Source: Candidatus Pseudobacter hemicellulosilyticus (lineage in GTDB: Bacteria > Bacteroidota > Bacteroidia > Chitinophagales > Chitinophagaceae). Taken from it: 64,000 nucleotides of DNA. Positions 16,310-25,290 of the stretch are shown here, one piece after another. The stretch is taken from NCBI GenBank assembly GCA_029202545.1, contig CP119311.1, positions 6,572,001-6,636,000 of the forward strand, read 5' to 3'. Position numbers and translations under genes: made by a program. The notes under the pieces were generated by a model, which saw nothing but the letters and a program-made list of their open reading frames with translations, did not search any database and was not told where the DNA came from. Position 1 is the first letter of the stretch; the number at the start of each line of letters is the position of its first letter.

Positions 16310-17614
16310 TTATTTCAACTTGTACTTATACTTATACCTTTCATACAACTGTTTCTGCTTATCATCCAGCTTGATCTCTCTTCCCTGGATAAAAGCATGC
16401 AGCAACTGGTTGCCGGACATATCCAGGATATCCCCCTCACTGACCAGGATATTGGCATCCTTGCCTTTTTCAATGGAGCCGGTCTTATCGTCAATACCCA
16501 AAATGCGCGCAGCGTTAAGCGTTACAGCTGATAAAGCCTGCTCTTTGGTCAGCCCGTAAGCCGCCGCTGTGCCGGCATTGAAGGGCAGGTTCCGCTGCCG
16601 GGTATTGCCATCGTCATCATTGATGGCAAAAAGTACACCTGCTTTTTGCAGCATGGCCGGCGTTTTGAAAGGCTGGTCAATATCATCATCCACCATAGCA
16701 GGCAGATCATGCAGCTGCCCCAGCACCACGGCAATATTGTACTGCTTCAGGATATCGGCAATCTGCCAGCAATCTGTTGCCCCTGCCAGCACTACGTCAA
16801 AGCCAAACTCTTTCACAAAATCCACGGCCAGCAACATCTCTTTTACAATGCTGCAATGGATAAAGAGCTTCTGCTTTTTGCTGAACAGGCCACGGACCGC
16901 TTCAAATTTCAGGTTGGTATTCTCATGAGCGCCTTCTTCAAAATAGGCTTTGGCCTCGCGGAAGAACAGTTTGACATTCTCTATCTGCTCCATCCCTTTT
17001 TTCACCGGGTCGCTGCTGCTCTGGGCGGCCAGGAAAGCGGCGCGACCGCCCCCACCCCTGCGCACCATCAGCGAAGGCATGCGGAAATGAATGGCGTTAT
17101 CCGCCGCATAGGCCGCATCTTCCCAGTTCCAGGCATCCAGCTGCACCACGGAAGAAGAGCCCGACAGCACACCGCCCGCAGGAATGATATTGGCCAGCAG
17201 GATCCCATTGTTCCGTAATGTATTGGTCACCTTGGAATCCGTATTATAGGCCACCAGCGAGCGGATGCTGGGATTCAGCTCCCCCAGTTCCACCTCATCG
17301 GCCGTAGCGCGCACGCTGGGCACTTCCACCAGGCCCAGGTTGGAACCACTGAGTATCAGGCCCGGATAGATATGCTTGCCTTTGCAGTCAATCAGTTTTA
17401 CATCAGCAATAGCGGCCGCAGGACGCACATCCGTGATCTTGCCTCCGGACACTACCACCATACCATTTTCAATCACCTGGCCATTGCCCACATGGATAGT
17501 GGCATTGGTCAGCGCGAAAGGCTGCTCCTGTGCAGGGGCGGGATACACCGTTTCCTGTGCGGATACGACGCCAGCCCAGCCTACAGCCAGCAGTAAAGGA
17601 ATCAAAGCTTTCAT
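16310..17614 (-). CDS. Secreted amidohydrolase-family protein, metal site degenerate
   Basis: This 434-residue amidohydrolase-fold protein has a signal peptide (ends near VVSAQ). The fold is shown by LTNATIHVGNGQVIENG at the start, GKHIYPGLI, and the C-terminal LNAARILGIDDKTGSIEKGKDANI. The metal-binding HxH that normally follows PGLID is replaced (GLILSGSNLG), so ordinary binuclear hydrolysis is doubtful. A glycine-rich RRGGGGRA segment sits mid-protein. The gene lies 26 bp after the larger amidohydrolase gene in the same direction, and the two proteins probably act together outside the cytoplasm. Confidence 0.87.
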   Translation of the reverse strand: MKALIPLLLAVGWAGVVSAQETVYPAPAQEQPFALTNATIHVGNGQVIENGMVVVSGGKITDVRPAAAIADVKLIDCKGKHIYPGLILSGSNLGLVEVPSVRATADEVELGELNPSIRSLVAYNTDSKVTNTLRNNGILLANIIPAGGVLSGSSSVVQLDAWNWEDAAYAADNAIHFRMPSLMVRRGGGGRAAFLAAQSSSDPVKKGMEQIENVKLFFREAKAYFEEGAHENTNLKFEAVRGLFSKKQKLFIHCSIVKEMLLAVDFVKEFGFDVVLAGATDCWQIADILKQYNIAVVLGQLHDLPAMVDDDIDQPFKTPAMLQKAGVLFAINDDDGNTRQRNLPFNAGTAAAYGLTKEQALSAVTLNAARILGIDDKTGSIEKGKDANILVSEGDILDMSGNQLLHAFIQGREIKLDDKQKQLYERYKYKYKLK

Positions 17615-17640
17615 ACGTGTATAATATTTTTAGAATTGGG

Positions 17641-20600
17641 TTATTCTGTTTCATCGCTGTCAATGGCCAGCAGACCATGGCTATGATAATGATCCATACA
17701 GGTGTTGACCACTTCCCAGCGGGGCCTGGCACGCTGGAAGGCAGGCGCAGCGCCACCGGCGCCAGGCGCTTTCTTCAGCGCAGCCAGCTTCTGGACCAGC
17801 CGGGCTTTCTCCGCCTGCTGCTCAGCACGCAGCTGCAGGTCCCGGTCACGGTCAAAATAGACAATACCATCTACAATGGTCTTTTCAGCTACGGCATAAA
17901 TGGTGAGAGGATTATGGCTCCAGAGTACCAGGTCGGCGTCCTTGCCCACTTTGATACTGCCCACTTTACTATCCACGTGCAGCATTTTAGCCGGGTTGAT
18001 GGTGACCATCTTCCAGGCTTCAGCTTCACTCATACCACCGTATTTGATGCTCTTGGCTGCTTCCTGGTTGAGGCGGCGTGCCATCTCAGCATCATCCGAG
18101 TTAATGGCCACGTTGAGCCCCACCTGCTGCATGATCCAGGCATTGTAGGGGATAGCATCCACCACTTCCATTTTATAGTTCCACCAGTCGCTGAAAGTAG
18201 AGGCGTTGGCCCCATGAGCCTTCATCTTATCGGCCACCTTATACCCTTCCAGGATATGTGTGAAAGTATTGACAGGGAAACCGAAGCGCTCAGCCACTTT
18301 CATGGTAGCGTTGATCTCACTCTGTACATAGGAGTGACAGGTGATGAAACGTTTTTTGTTCATGATCTCCACCAGGGCGTCCAGTTCCAGGTCGCGGCGC
18401 ACTGTGCTGTAAGGATCAGCAGCCACCGCTTTTTTGCCTTTTGCAGTAGTGGCAGGCGCAGCGCCGGCTTTAGCCAGGGCGGCCTGGTAATCGGCCGCAC
18501 GCTGGAATGCGTCGGTCAGCACCTGCTCCACGCCCATACGGGTATCGGGGAAACGGTTATTGTTCTCACCGCGGGAGCGCTTTACGTTCTCTCCCAGGGC
18601 GAATTTGATAAAGGGATCAGCACCCTGGAATTTCAGCTCTTCATCACTTGCGCCCCAGCGCAGTTTGATCAGCTGGGTCTGTCCGCCGATGGTATTGGCC
18701 GAACCGTGAAGAATATGCGAAGTGGTGACGCCACCGCTGAGCTGGCGGTAGATATTGATATCCTCGGGGTTGAGGTTATCAGCTATCCGCACTTCGGAGG
18801 TCACGCTTTGCGCGCCTTCATTGATGCTGGCTGCGGCAATATGCGAGTGCTCGTCAATGATACCGGCTGTCAGGAATTTACCCGTGCCGTCTATTACGCG
18901 GGCCCCGGCGTCTGAGAGGCCTTTGCCGATGCCGGCAATCTTACCGGCTTTGACCAGTACATCGGTCCCTTCCAGCTGCCCGTCCAGCTCGCTGGTCCAG
19001 ACGGTAGCATTGCGGATAAGGATGGTCTCTGCTGTGAGTGGTTGGGACGAACCATAAGCGAGAAAGGGATAGATCACCCTGCCGGTATCCAGTGCCGCTT
19101 TAGCAGGCATGCTGTCGGGCTTGCTGGCCAGGGGCGACTGAAAATTAGCCGTCCAGGTAAAGGCCCTGCCCGCGCTGTCGCGGCCGCTGCCGTTCCATTG
19201 GGTGCCGGTGCTCATACCGCTGAGGGTGGTTTCCCGGGTAGCGGGGCCACGACCTTCAGAAAAGCTCAGCTTCACCAGTTTGCCATCAAAGGAATATTTT
19301 CCGATAAGGGTGTCTTTGGCAATAAAGGAAGCGGCGCCGCCTTCTTTCAGTAACAGCGTAAAGGTCCGGGCGCCGGCAGTGAGCTGCCAGGAGCCTTTCA
19401 CATCAAACCAATCCCCTTCTTTCACGATATACCTTCCGCCCTGTACCCAGTTCTGCAGGATCACTGTTTTTTCTGCAAACAGCGGACCGGAAGTGATGAT
19501 GAAATTAGCCAGTTTACCGGCATCCAGGCTGCCTGCCTGGTCGGCAATGCCCAGCATTGCAGCGGGCGTCCTGGTCAGTGCTTCCAGGGCTTTTGTTTCT
19601 GTAAGGCCATACTGGATGGCTTTGCGGAGATTGGCCATGAAATCGGTCAGGTTGCCCAGGTCGGCCGTAGTAAGGGCAAAAACGATCCCCGCCTTTTCAA
19701 AAGCGGCGGGGTTAGTGGGCGCCAGTTCCCAATGCTTGAGATCATCGAGCCCGGTGAAGCGGGTCTCATTAGGATCGTCCACATCCATGGGCGCCGGAAA
19801 ATTCAGTGGCAGGATAAAAGCAGCTTTGGTATCCCGCATTTCGCGGATACGCTGGTATTCATTGCCGCCGCCCTTGAGAATGTACTGGATACCGAACTCA
19901 TCACCGATCCTGTCGGCGCGGAGATCGTTCCATTTATCATTAGCTTCCATGATAGCTGGTAAAGCGCTGTTGTCATTGAGCGCTTTCAGCGTGAGGTTAA
20001 CGCCTTCTCTGGCCGGGTTGCCCTTATACCAGCGGGCGTCAATATAGGTTTGCCGGAGCAGGGCAATCACCCCCATCATACTACCGGGATAGCTTTGGGT
20101 GGAAGTCCCTTTGCTGAAAGAGAAATGCGTACTGGCTTTTTCTTTCAGCAGTACCAGGTTCTCTTTTTCTGCGGCCAGCGTTACTACAGCGCCGGTGCCG
20201 CGGGCAATACCATCTTTCTGATGGGTGAGAACAGTGCCGAAGCCGAGATCGCGGAGCGACTTGGCCTTTGTTTCATCTGCCGTGAACAGTTTGGCTGCTT
20301 CCACATCGGAGCGGATAGCCTGGTTCCAGCCAAAAGCGCCTTTCTGGTTGCTGGTGAGCTGGGCAGGGGCGAAGTAGTTGAAGCCGCCTGCAGGCCGTTG
20401 CAGAACGGGGATGCCATAATCACTGTAGGCGTCAATAAAGGAAGGGTAAATGTATTTCCCCTGGCAATCGATCACTACGGCATCTTTACGCAGTGAAGTG
20501 TTAGTGCCTATCGAAACGATCTTTCCTTCCCTGATCACCAGCGTGGCGTTGGTGAGGGTAGTCTGCGGATCTTTAACGATGGTAGCGTTGGTGAAAGCAT

Positions 20601-20730
20601 AGGTGCCGGTCCTGGAATCGGCAACACCATTGACAGGGAAGGTTGTTTGAGCCTGGGTAACATAACAGGTGCATAGGAGCCCCAACAGGAAGCAGGACTT
20701 TCCTGGCGGGCGAAAACCAGATTTTCTCAT
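17641..20730 (-). CDS. Secreted double-domain amidohydrolase
   Basis: This 1029-residue protein contains two amidohydrolase domains. I chose the ATG at 20730, giving a clear signal peptide ending near VTQAQ; a frame 15 codons longer lacks one. The first domain (about 40-450) has lost the HxH (FIDAYSDYG). A beta-rich linker of about 100 residues follows. The second domain (from about 565) keeps the metal site: IIDEHSHI, CHSY, FTHILEG and NSDDAEM, with TINPAKMLHVDSKVGSIKVGKD near the end. It likely hydrolyses a cyclic amide or peptide-like substrate in the periplasm. The tail has a histidine-rich MDHYHSH motif. It shares an operon with the next amidohydrolase. Confidence 0.9.
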   Translation of the reverse strand: MRKSGFRPPGKSCFLLGLLCTCYVTQAQTTFPVNGVADSRTGTYAFTNATIVKDPQTTLTNATLVIREGKIVSIGTNTSLRKDAVVIDCQGKYIYPSFIDAYSDYGIPVLQRPAGGFNYFAPAQLTSNQKGAFGWNQAIRSDVEAAKLFTADETKAKSLRDLGFGTVLTHQKDGIARGTGAVVTLAAEKENLVLLKEKASTHFSFSKGTSTQSYPGSMMGVIALLRQTYIDARWYKGNPAREGVNLTLKALNDNSALPAIMEANDKWNDLRADRIGDEFGIQYILKGGGNEYQRIREMRDTKAAFILPLNFPAPMDVDDPNETRFTGLDDLKHWELAPTNPAAFEKAGIVFALTTADLGNLTDFMANLRKAIQYGLTETKALEALTRTPAAMLGIADQAGSLDAGKLANFIITSGPLFAEKTVILQNWVQGGRYIVKEGDWFDVKGSWQLTAGARTFTLLLKEGGAASFIAKDTLIGKYSFDGKLVKLSFSEGRGPATRETTLSGMSTGTQWNGSGRDSAGRAFTWTANFQSPLASKPDSMPAKAALDTGRVIYPFLAYGSSQPLTAETILIRNATVWTSELDGQLEGTDVLVKAGKIAGIGKGLSDAGARVIDGTGKFLTAGIIDEHSHIAAASINEGAQSVTSEVRIADNLNPEDINIYRQLSGGVTTSHILHGSANTIGGQTQLIKLRWGASDEELKFQGADPFIKFALGENVKRSRGENNNRFPDTRMGVEQVLTDAFQRAADYQAALAKAGAAPATTAKGKKAVAADPYSTVRRDLELDALVEIMNKKRFITCHSYVQSEINATMKVAERFGFPVNTFTHILEGYKVADKMKAHGANASTFSDWWNYKMEVVDAIPYNAWIMQQVGLNVAINSDDAEMARRLNQEAAKSIKYGGMSEAEAWKMVTINPAKMLHVDSKVGSIKVGKDADLVLWSHNPLTIYAVAEKTIVDGIVYFDRDRDLQLRAEQQAEKARLVQKLAALKKAPGAGGAAPAFQRARPRWEVVNTCMDHYHSHGLLAIDSDETE

Positions 20731-20826
20731 ATACGAGTTAATTTTAGATTGAACGAACAGACCCAATTTACTCAAATGAACTAATTTCGGCCAGTTAAAA
20801 TGTGCTTAACCGGTAAATTTCAACCC

Positions 20827-21495
20827 ATGAACGTTGCCTCGTATATTGACCACACCTTACTGAAGCCAACCACTACGGAAGAAGAGATCCAAAAGCTCTG
20901 TGCCGAAGCGGAGCAATACCATTTTGCTGCTGTTTGTGTGCCCCCGCCTTTTGTGCGTCAGTCGCGCAAATTCCTAACCAACAGCAACGTGAAAGTGGCT
21001 ACAGTTATAGGTTTCCCCTTTGGGTACTCTATTGCAAAGGCCAAAGTCTTTGAAGTACAGCAGGCGTTGCAGGACGGTGCTGATGAGCTGGACCTGGTCA
21101 TCAACCTGATTGCCCTGAAGAGCAATGCCTGGAACTACCTGGAAAACGAGGTAAAACATATTAAGGAAGCAATACATAAGAATGAGAAGACATTGAAGGT
21201 GATCATCGAGAGCGGGATCCTGAGCAATGAAGAGATCATCAAATGCTGTGAGCTGTATAGTAAAATGGAGGTGGATTTCCTGAAAACCTCTACAGGTTAT
21301 GCTGAAAAAGGGGCATCTGTGGAGCAGGTGCAACTGATGCGGGCCCATTTACCGTCTGCCATTAAGATAAAAGCCTCCGGTGGTGTGCGCAGCTATGAAT
21401 TTGCCCGGCAGCTGATTGATGCCGGCGCGGACAGACTGGGTACCAGTTCCGGTGTGGCCATCATGAAGGGCCAGGAAGGAACTGCCGGATATTAG
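20827..21495 (+). CDS. deoC: Deoxyribose-phosphate aldolase
   Basis: DeoC cleaves 2-deoxyribose 5-phosphate into acetaldehyde and glyceraldehyde 3-phosphate in deoxynucleoside breakdown. The 222-residue TIM barrel has the Schiff-base lysine in FLKTSTGY (Lys153), the second active-site lysine in IKASGGVR (Lys182), and ELDLVIN holding the conserved aspartate (Asp89). The ATG at 20827 gives MNVASYIDHTLLKP, the usual start; an ATG at 20800 would add nine residues. A TAATTTCG box is at 20782-20789. No other deo genes are adjacent. Confidence 0.96.
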   Translation: MNVASYIDHTLLKPTTTEEEIQKLCAEAEQYHFAAVCVPPPFVRQSRKFLTNSNVKVATVIGFPFGYSIAKAKVFEVQQALQDGADELDLVINLIALKSNAWNYLENEVKHIKEAIHKNEKTLKVIIESGILSNEEIIKCCELYSKMEVDFLKTSTGYAEKGASVEQVQLMRAHLPSAIKIKASGGVRSYEFARQLIDAGADRLGTSSGVAIMKGQEGTAGY

Positions 21496-21590
21496 AACAC
21501 CGTTAATGATCCGGCAGGGGCTGGACAAAACCAGGGCAAAACCCTATCTTGGCGCTGTATTTGTTGTTGTTTCACCAAACCGATCGCTCC

Positions 21591-22019
21591 ATGAAAGCAA
21601 TTTTTGCGTTTCTCCTCGTCTGCTTCGCCCAATCCCTCAATGCCCAGACCGATACCAATACGGTGGTGGTGCATATAGACCCGCGGATTGACCTGTTGGT
21701 GAAAAAGCAGATCGAGATCAATGAGTTCACTACGCGCAATGCGCGGCGCTCGGCACCCGGATTCCGGATCCAGGTGGTGAATACCAATGACCGGAACAAG
21801 GCCTTTGCCGCCAAGACCCGGGTATACCAGAATTTCCCAGAACTGAAAGCCTATTTATTATACAAAGCGCCCTTTTATAAACTGAAGGTGGGTAATTTCC
21901 GGGAACGGGCGGAAGCGGAAGAATACCTGGACGCCATCAAACAGCATTTCCCAGGCGGCGTATATATTGTTCCTGACACCATTGAAGTAAGCCCCGACAA
22001 GACCTCCTCCCTGGATTAA
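21591..22019 (+). CDS. SPOR-domain secreted protein
   Basis: This 142-residue exported protein has a signal peptide (MKAIFAFLLVCFAQSLNAQ), a short linker and a C-terminal SPOR-like domain at about residues 65-130. The domain is recognised from GFRIQVVNTNDRNKA, then FPELKAYLLYKAPFYKLKVGNF and EEYLDAIKQHFPGGVYIV, the usual pattern. SPOR domains bind glycan strands lacking stem peptides at sites of cell-wall turnover. The ATG at 21591 is chosen because it gives the signal peptide. It lies between deoC and the M20 hydrolase with no obvious shared function. Confidence 0.85.
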   Translation: MKAIFAFLLVCFAQSLNAQTDTNTVVVHIDPRIDLLVKKQIEINEFTTRNARRSAPGFRIQVVNTNDRNKAFAAKTRVYQNFPELKAYLLYKAPFYKLKVGNFRERAEAEEYLDAIKQHFPGGVYIVPDTIEVSPDKTSSLD

Positions 22020-22069
22020 GCGCCAGGCAAGGGTTTCCGGTCAGAATTTCCCGGTACGCCATTTCTGCC

Positions 22070-22077
22070 TATTTTTG
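22070..22077 (+). promoter_or_regulatory. -7 box of the M20 hydrolase gene
   Basis: TATTTTTG matches the Bacteroidota TAnnTTTG box, with TTTC (one mismatch to TTTG) 19 bp earlier at 22047-22050. It lies 6 bp before the ATG at 22084, implying a very short leader. Confidence 0.45.
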
Positions 22078-22083
22078 ACGGCT

Positions 22084-23274
22084 ATGAGTACCTTGAAAGA
22101 GCAGATCCAACAGCTGGCCGCTGCTAATGCCAGCGAATTCATTGCCATCAGGCATCACCTGCACGCCCATCCAGAACTCAGTTACCAGGAGTTTGAAACG
22201 TCCGCCTTTATCCAGGCCCGGCTGGATGAAATGGGTATTTCCTATAAAGTAATGGCCGGAACCGGTGTGGTAGGCTTGATTGAAGGCCGCAATCCCGGTA
22301 AAAAAATAATTGCCCTCCGGGCGGATATTGACGCCCTGCCCATTACAGAAGAAAATGATGTTCCCTATAAATCTGTCAACCCCGGTGTGATGCATGCCTG
22401 CGGGCATGATGTACATACCACCTGCCTGCTGGGCGCCGCAAAGATCCTGATGGCTACCCGTAACGAGTGGGAAGGTACCGTGAAGCTGATCTTTCAGCCT
22501 GGCGAAGAACGCAATCCCGGTGGCGCCAGCCTCCTCATTAAAGAAGGCGTACTGACCAACCCTGCACCCCAGGCTATCTTTGGCCTGCATGTGCATCCGC
22601 AGCTGGAGATCGGCAAGCTGAGCTTCCGGGGCGGCCAGGTAATGGCCAGTGCGGACGAACTCTATATCACTATCCGCAGCAAGGGCGGTCATGCCGCTGC
22701 ACCGCATCTGACGGCTGATACCATCCTGATTGCCTCTGAGCTGATCGTGAGCCTGCAGCAGCTGATCAGCCGCAACAGGAATCCTTTTCAACCTTCTGTA
22801 TTATCCATCTGCTCCATACAGGGCGGACATACCACCAACGTCATTCCCAGTGAAGTAAAACTGATGGGCACTTTCCGGGCCCTGGACGAAGAATGGCGGT
22901 TCAAGGCCCATGAGCTGATCCGCCGGCAGGCTACCGGCCTTGTACATGCGATGGGCGCAGAAATTGATCTGCATATTGACGTGGGCTATCCTACTGTCAA
23001 TAACCACGAAGCCCTGAGCGCCGTAGCCCGCCGCTTTGCGGAGGACTATATGGGTACCGACAAGGTGGAGACCACCGAGATGCGGATGGGCGCTGAGGAC
23101 TTCGGGTATTATACGCAGCTGATCCCCGGGTGCTTTTACCGGCTGGGGGTGATGAACGAGGAACAAGGTATCAATTCCGGCGTGCATACACCTACTTTCA
23201 ACATCGACGAACGCGCCATTGAGACTGGCATGGGCATGATGGCCTGGCTGGCCGCCAGCGTGGACCAGTTTTAA
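22084..23274 (+). CDS. M20-family amidohydrolase (N-acyl amino acid deacylase type)
   Basis: This 396-residue zinc-dependent hydrolase of the M20D group is probably an N-acyl-amino-acid or amino-acid-conjugate deacylase. Motifs are RHHLHAHPELSYQE at the start, ALRADIDALPI, the metal-binding HACGHDVH (replacing HxD of other M20 enzymes) and FQPGEERNPGG with the catalytic glutamate. GLHVHP, the dimerisation region KGGHAAAPH and a C-terminal MGAEDFGYY also fit. No signal peptide is seen, so it acts in the cytoplasm. The true substrate cannot be told from sequence. Confidence 0.92.
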   Translation: MSTLKEQIQQLAAANASEFIAIRHHLHAHPELSYQEFETSAFIQARLDEMGISYKVMAGTGVVGLIEGRNPGKKIIALRADIDALPITEENDVPYKSVNPGVMHACGHDVHTTCLLGAAKILMATRNEWEGTVKLIFQPGEERNPGGASLLIKEGVLTNPAPQAIFGLHVHPQLEIGKLSFRGGQVMASADELYITIRSKGGHAAAPHLTADTILIASELIVSLQQLISRNRNPFQPSVLSICSIQGGHTTNVIPSEVKLMGTFRALDEEWRFKAHELIRRQATGLVHAMGAEIDLHIDVGYPTVNNHEALSAVARRFAEDYMGTDKVETTEMRMGAEDFGYYTQLIPGCFYRLGVMNEEQGINSGVHTPTFNIDERAIETGMGMMAWLAASVDQF

Positions 23275-23277
23275 GGA

Positions 23278-24015
23278 TCAGTGAAAAGATACTTTCGCTT
23301 TTTTCAGCTGGTCTCCCTTCCATTCAATATTGGAATCGGCATCGGTATCTACCTCCAGGGTATCGGCGTGGTTGCGCAGGTAACTAACCTCGCTTTGATC
23401 CAGTACCAGGTTCAGCTTCCTGAAAGTGAAAAGGTCATCCCCGCGAAAGTTGGAATTTTTGGCCTGGATGTTCACGCGGCCGAGATAAGGCTTAGTGGAC
23501 GGCATGCCATTCCGGTTTACCCCTAACGTCAGGGCGGCTAAGCGGAGCTGTATATCAAAAGAGCTGGCCTGGAGGGAGTCCTTGCTGCCTTCCAGCCAGC
23601 TGTTGCAATTTTTCAGACTGATACTGGTTCCCGGAGACAGGAACAATTGCACATGCCGCAGGCTTCTGGACTGGAACCTGTCGTAATACCATTCCACTCC
23701 GTCTTCAAACCGCAGGGTATCAACCCAGAGGAAAAGGCTGTCGCCACTTTGGCGGAAATGAAAAGTACTGTCCCGTTCCTCTTTGTCAACTATCATCCGG
23801 GTGGTGGAATCAAGCCCGCTCAGCTCTAAATTCCCCAGCCCATCGACAAACACATAACGCACTGTTCCCAGCGGATAATTATCGAAAAAGCTGAAGGGGT
23901 CCCCGGACTGCAGCTGCCCGTTCCTGTATTTAATGATCACCATAGCCGCAACGGCCGTCGGGATCAGGATGGCGGCCAGGATAATGGCGGTGAGAAATTT
24001 ATGACTGGTCTTCAT
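23278..24015 (-). CDS. Membrane-anchored protein of unknown function, last gene of ABC/GntR operon
   Basis: I do not recognise this 245-residue protein. It has one N-terminal membrane segment (about 8-30), and the rest is predicted outside the cytoplasm as a beta-strand-rich region with many short polar repeats, similar in feel to adhesin-like DUF4097/DUF2807 proteins but without a clear motif. It follows the GntR gene by 17 bp in the same direction and ends 3 bp from the convergent M20 gene. It likely belongs to the same operon as the ABC transporter and may respond to the same signal. Confidence 0.8.
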   Translation of the reverse strand: MKTSHKFLTAIILAAILIPTAVAAMVIIKYRNGQLQSGDPFSFFDNYPLGTVRYVFVDGLGNLELSGLDSTTRMIVDKEERDSTFHFRQSGDSLFLWVDTLRFEDGVEWYYDRFQSRSLRHVQLFLSPGTSISLKNCNSWLEGSKDSLQASSFDIQLRLAALTLGVNRNGMPSTKPYLGRVNIQAKNSNFRGDDLFTFRKLNLVLDQSEVSYLRNHADTLEVDTDADSNIEWKGDQLKKAKVSFH

Positions 24016-24032
24016 GATCTGTTATTGAAGCG

Positions 24033-24404
24033 TTAGGAGAAATGTTGTTTTGTGTATTTTTCATAGCGGGTCTTCAGCTCGTCCGGTCCCATGTCCAGCA
24101 GGTACATGGTGCGGAACAGCTGCGGCAGCTCCTGCTCCAGGAACTCCTGCCTGCGATAGCCCAGGGCCTGTTTAACGGCAGCAGGCGCTACGAAATAACC
24201 GATGCCGCGCTGGTTAAAAACGATCTCCTGCTGCAGCAGAAAATCATAGGTCCGCATCACGGTATTGGGATTTACCTCCAGCTGTACCGCCAGCTCGCGT
24301 ACGGAAGGGATACGCGCCTCCGGCGCCCATTCTTTCAGCAGGATCTTTTCACACACGTAATCAGCTATCTGTAAGTAAATAGGTTGTGATTCTCGGAATT
24401 GCAT
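24033..24404 (-). CDS. GntR-family transcriptional regulator (YtrA type)
   Basis: This 123-residue GntR regulator has a short C-terminal part of the YtrA subgroup, which controls ABC transporter operons. The winged helix is at about 1-75: PIYLQIADYVCEKIL, IPSVRELAVQLEVNPNTVMRTYDFL and GIGYFV. The ATG at 24404 is chosen since MQFRESQPIYLQI is the usual start. The tail of about 45 residues is helical. It lies 20 bp after the permease, with a perfect inverted repeat GTGTACTA/TAGTACAC in front of the operon's first gene, so autorepression is likely. Effector unknown. Confidence 0.92.
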   Translation of the reverse strand: MQFRESQPIYLQIADYVCEKILLKEWAPEARIPSVRELAVQLEVNPNTVMRTYDFLLQQEIVFNQRGIGYFVAPAAVKQALGYRRQEFLEQELPQLFRTMYLLDMGPDELKTRYEKYTKQHFS

Positions 24405-24424
24405 ACAATCAATTTTAATTGGAT

Positions 24425-25279
24425 CTACAGTTGTTTTTCTTTCAACCGGATATAGGTCAGTATCCAGCACAGCGGCGCTACCGCATATTTGGCCAGCACT
24501 GTAATGGAGACTATGAGCCAGGCCGGCATGGCCACATATTTGCCGTTCTCCAGAAAGGACTCAAACCGGTACTCCATAAAGTCGTCTGTAAAATGCCCCC
24601 TGGGCATACGCGGGTCCAGCACCTTGGCAAAAAAGAAAATATACAGCGCCCCGAAGGCCAGTCCGGCCAGCAATGTCTTGACAAAAGCAAAACGACGGCA
24701 CCAGATAGATCCGGCAATAAAGATGGACTGGATGGCGAGGAAGGCCATGTGGAAAATGAAATAGACATTCACTTCCGATTTCTTTTTATAATGCTCAATG
24801 AACATATTGGATACGGCCGCCTGCTGCCGGTCAGTAACAAACTGCTTCAGGTTATAATCATAGCGGGACAGCTCAGGCACCATGGAATTGGTGAGCTTCA
24901 CGGCGGCAATATCCACCAGGTAAAAAACAGCTGTATAACTGATATAAAAGACCAGGATACCGTAGAACAGGGATACCAGCAGCTTTTCCAGCTGGGAGGC
25001 AGGCAGCAACAGCCAGGTAATGCCCTTTGATTTGTCTCCTAAAGGAGCAAAGAGCGTACTGGCATACAGGCCACCTAACATAAACAGCACCACGAAATAA
25101 GTGGGCGCCTGGTAGTCTTCGGTCAGCGGCTTGCGATCATTCATGAAAAAGACGAACAGGAAATAGGTCATTAATAAACCGGCCACGGCGGCCAGCCAGC
25201 CCAGGTAGCGTTTGCGGTGTTCGTTCCAGTGAAGGCCTGTCAGTAATAAAAAACGACGGCTGTTGAAAAGTTGGTTCAT
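24425..25279 (-). CDS. ABC-2-type transporter permease
   Basis: This 284-residue integral membrane protein with about six hydrophobic segments is the permease of the ATP-binding protein just upstream (11 bp gap). It lacks sequence motifs beyond membrane spans; the assignment rests on topology and the operon. The N-terminal LLTGLHWNEHRKRYLGW is cytoplasmic, and the central loops hold charged residues. Such pairs under YtrA-type GntR control often export lipids or peptides or respond to envelope-active antibiotics. Substrate unknown. Confidence 0.85.
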   Translation of the reverse strand: MNQLFNSRRFLLLTGLHWNEHRKRYLGWLAAVAGLLMTYFLFVFFMNDRKPLTEDYQAPTYFVVLFMLGGLYASTLFAPLGDKSKGITWLLLPASQLEKLLVSLFYGILVFYISYTAVFYLVDIAAVKLTNSMVPELSRYDYNLKQFVTDRQQAAVSNMFIEHYKKKSEVNVYFIFHMAFLAIQSIFIAGSIWCRRFAFVKTLLAGLAFGALYIFFFAKVLDPRMPRGHFTDDFMEYRFESFLENGKYVAMPAWLIVSITVLAKYAVAPLCWILTYIRLKEKQL

Positions 25280-25290
25280 AAGGGAGGGGG

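Noticed and set aside
17530..18915. 461-residue frame antisense to the amidohydrolases
   Set aside because: It spans two real genes on the other strand and shows no family features.
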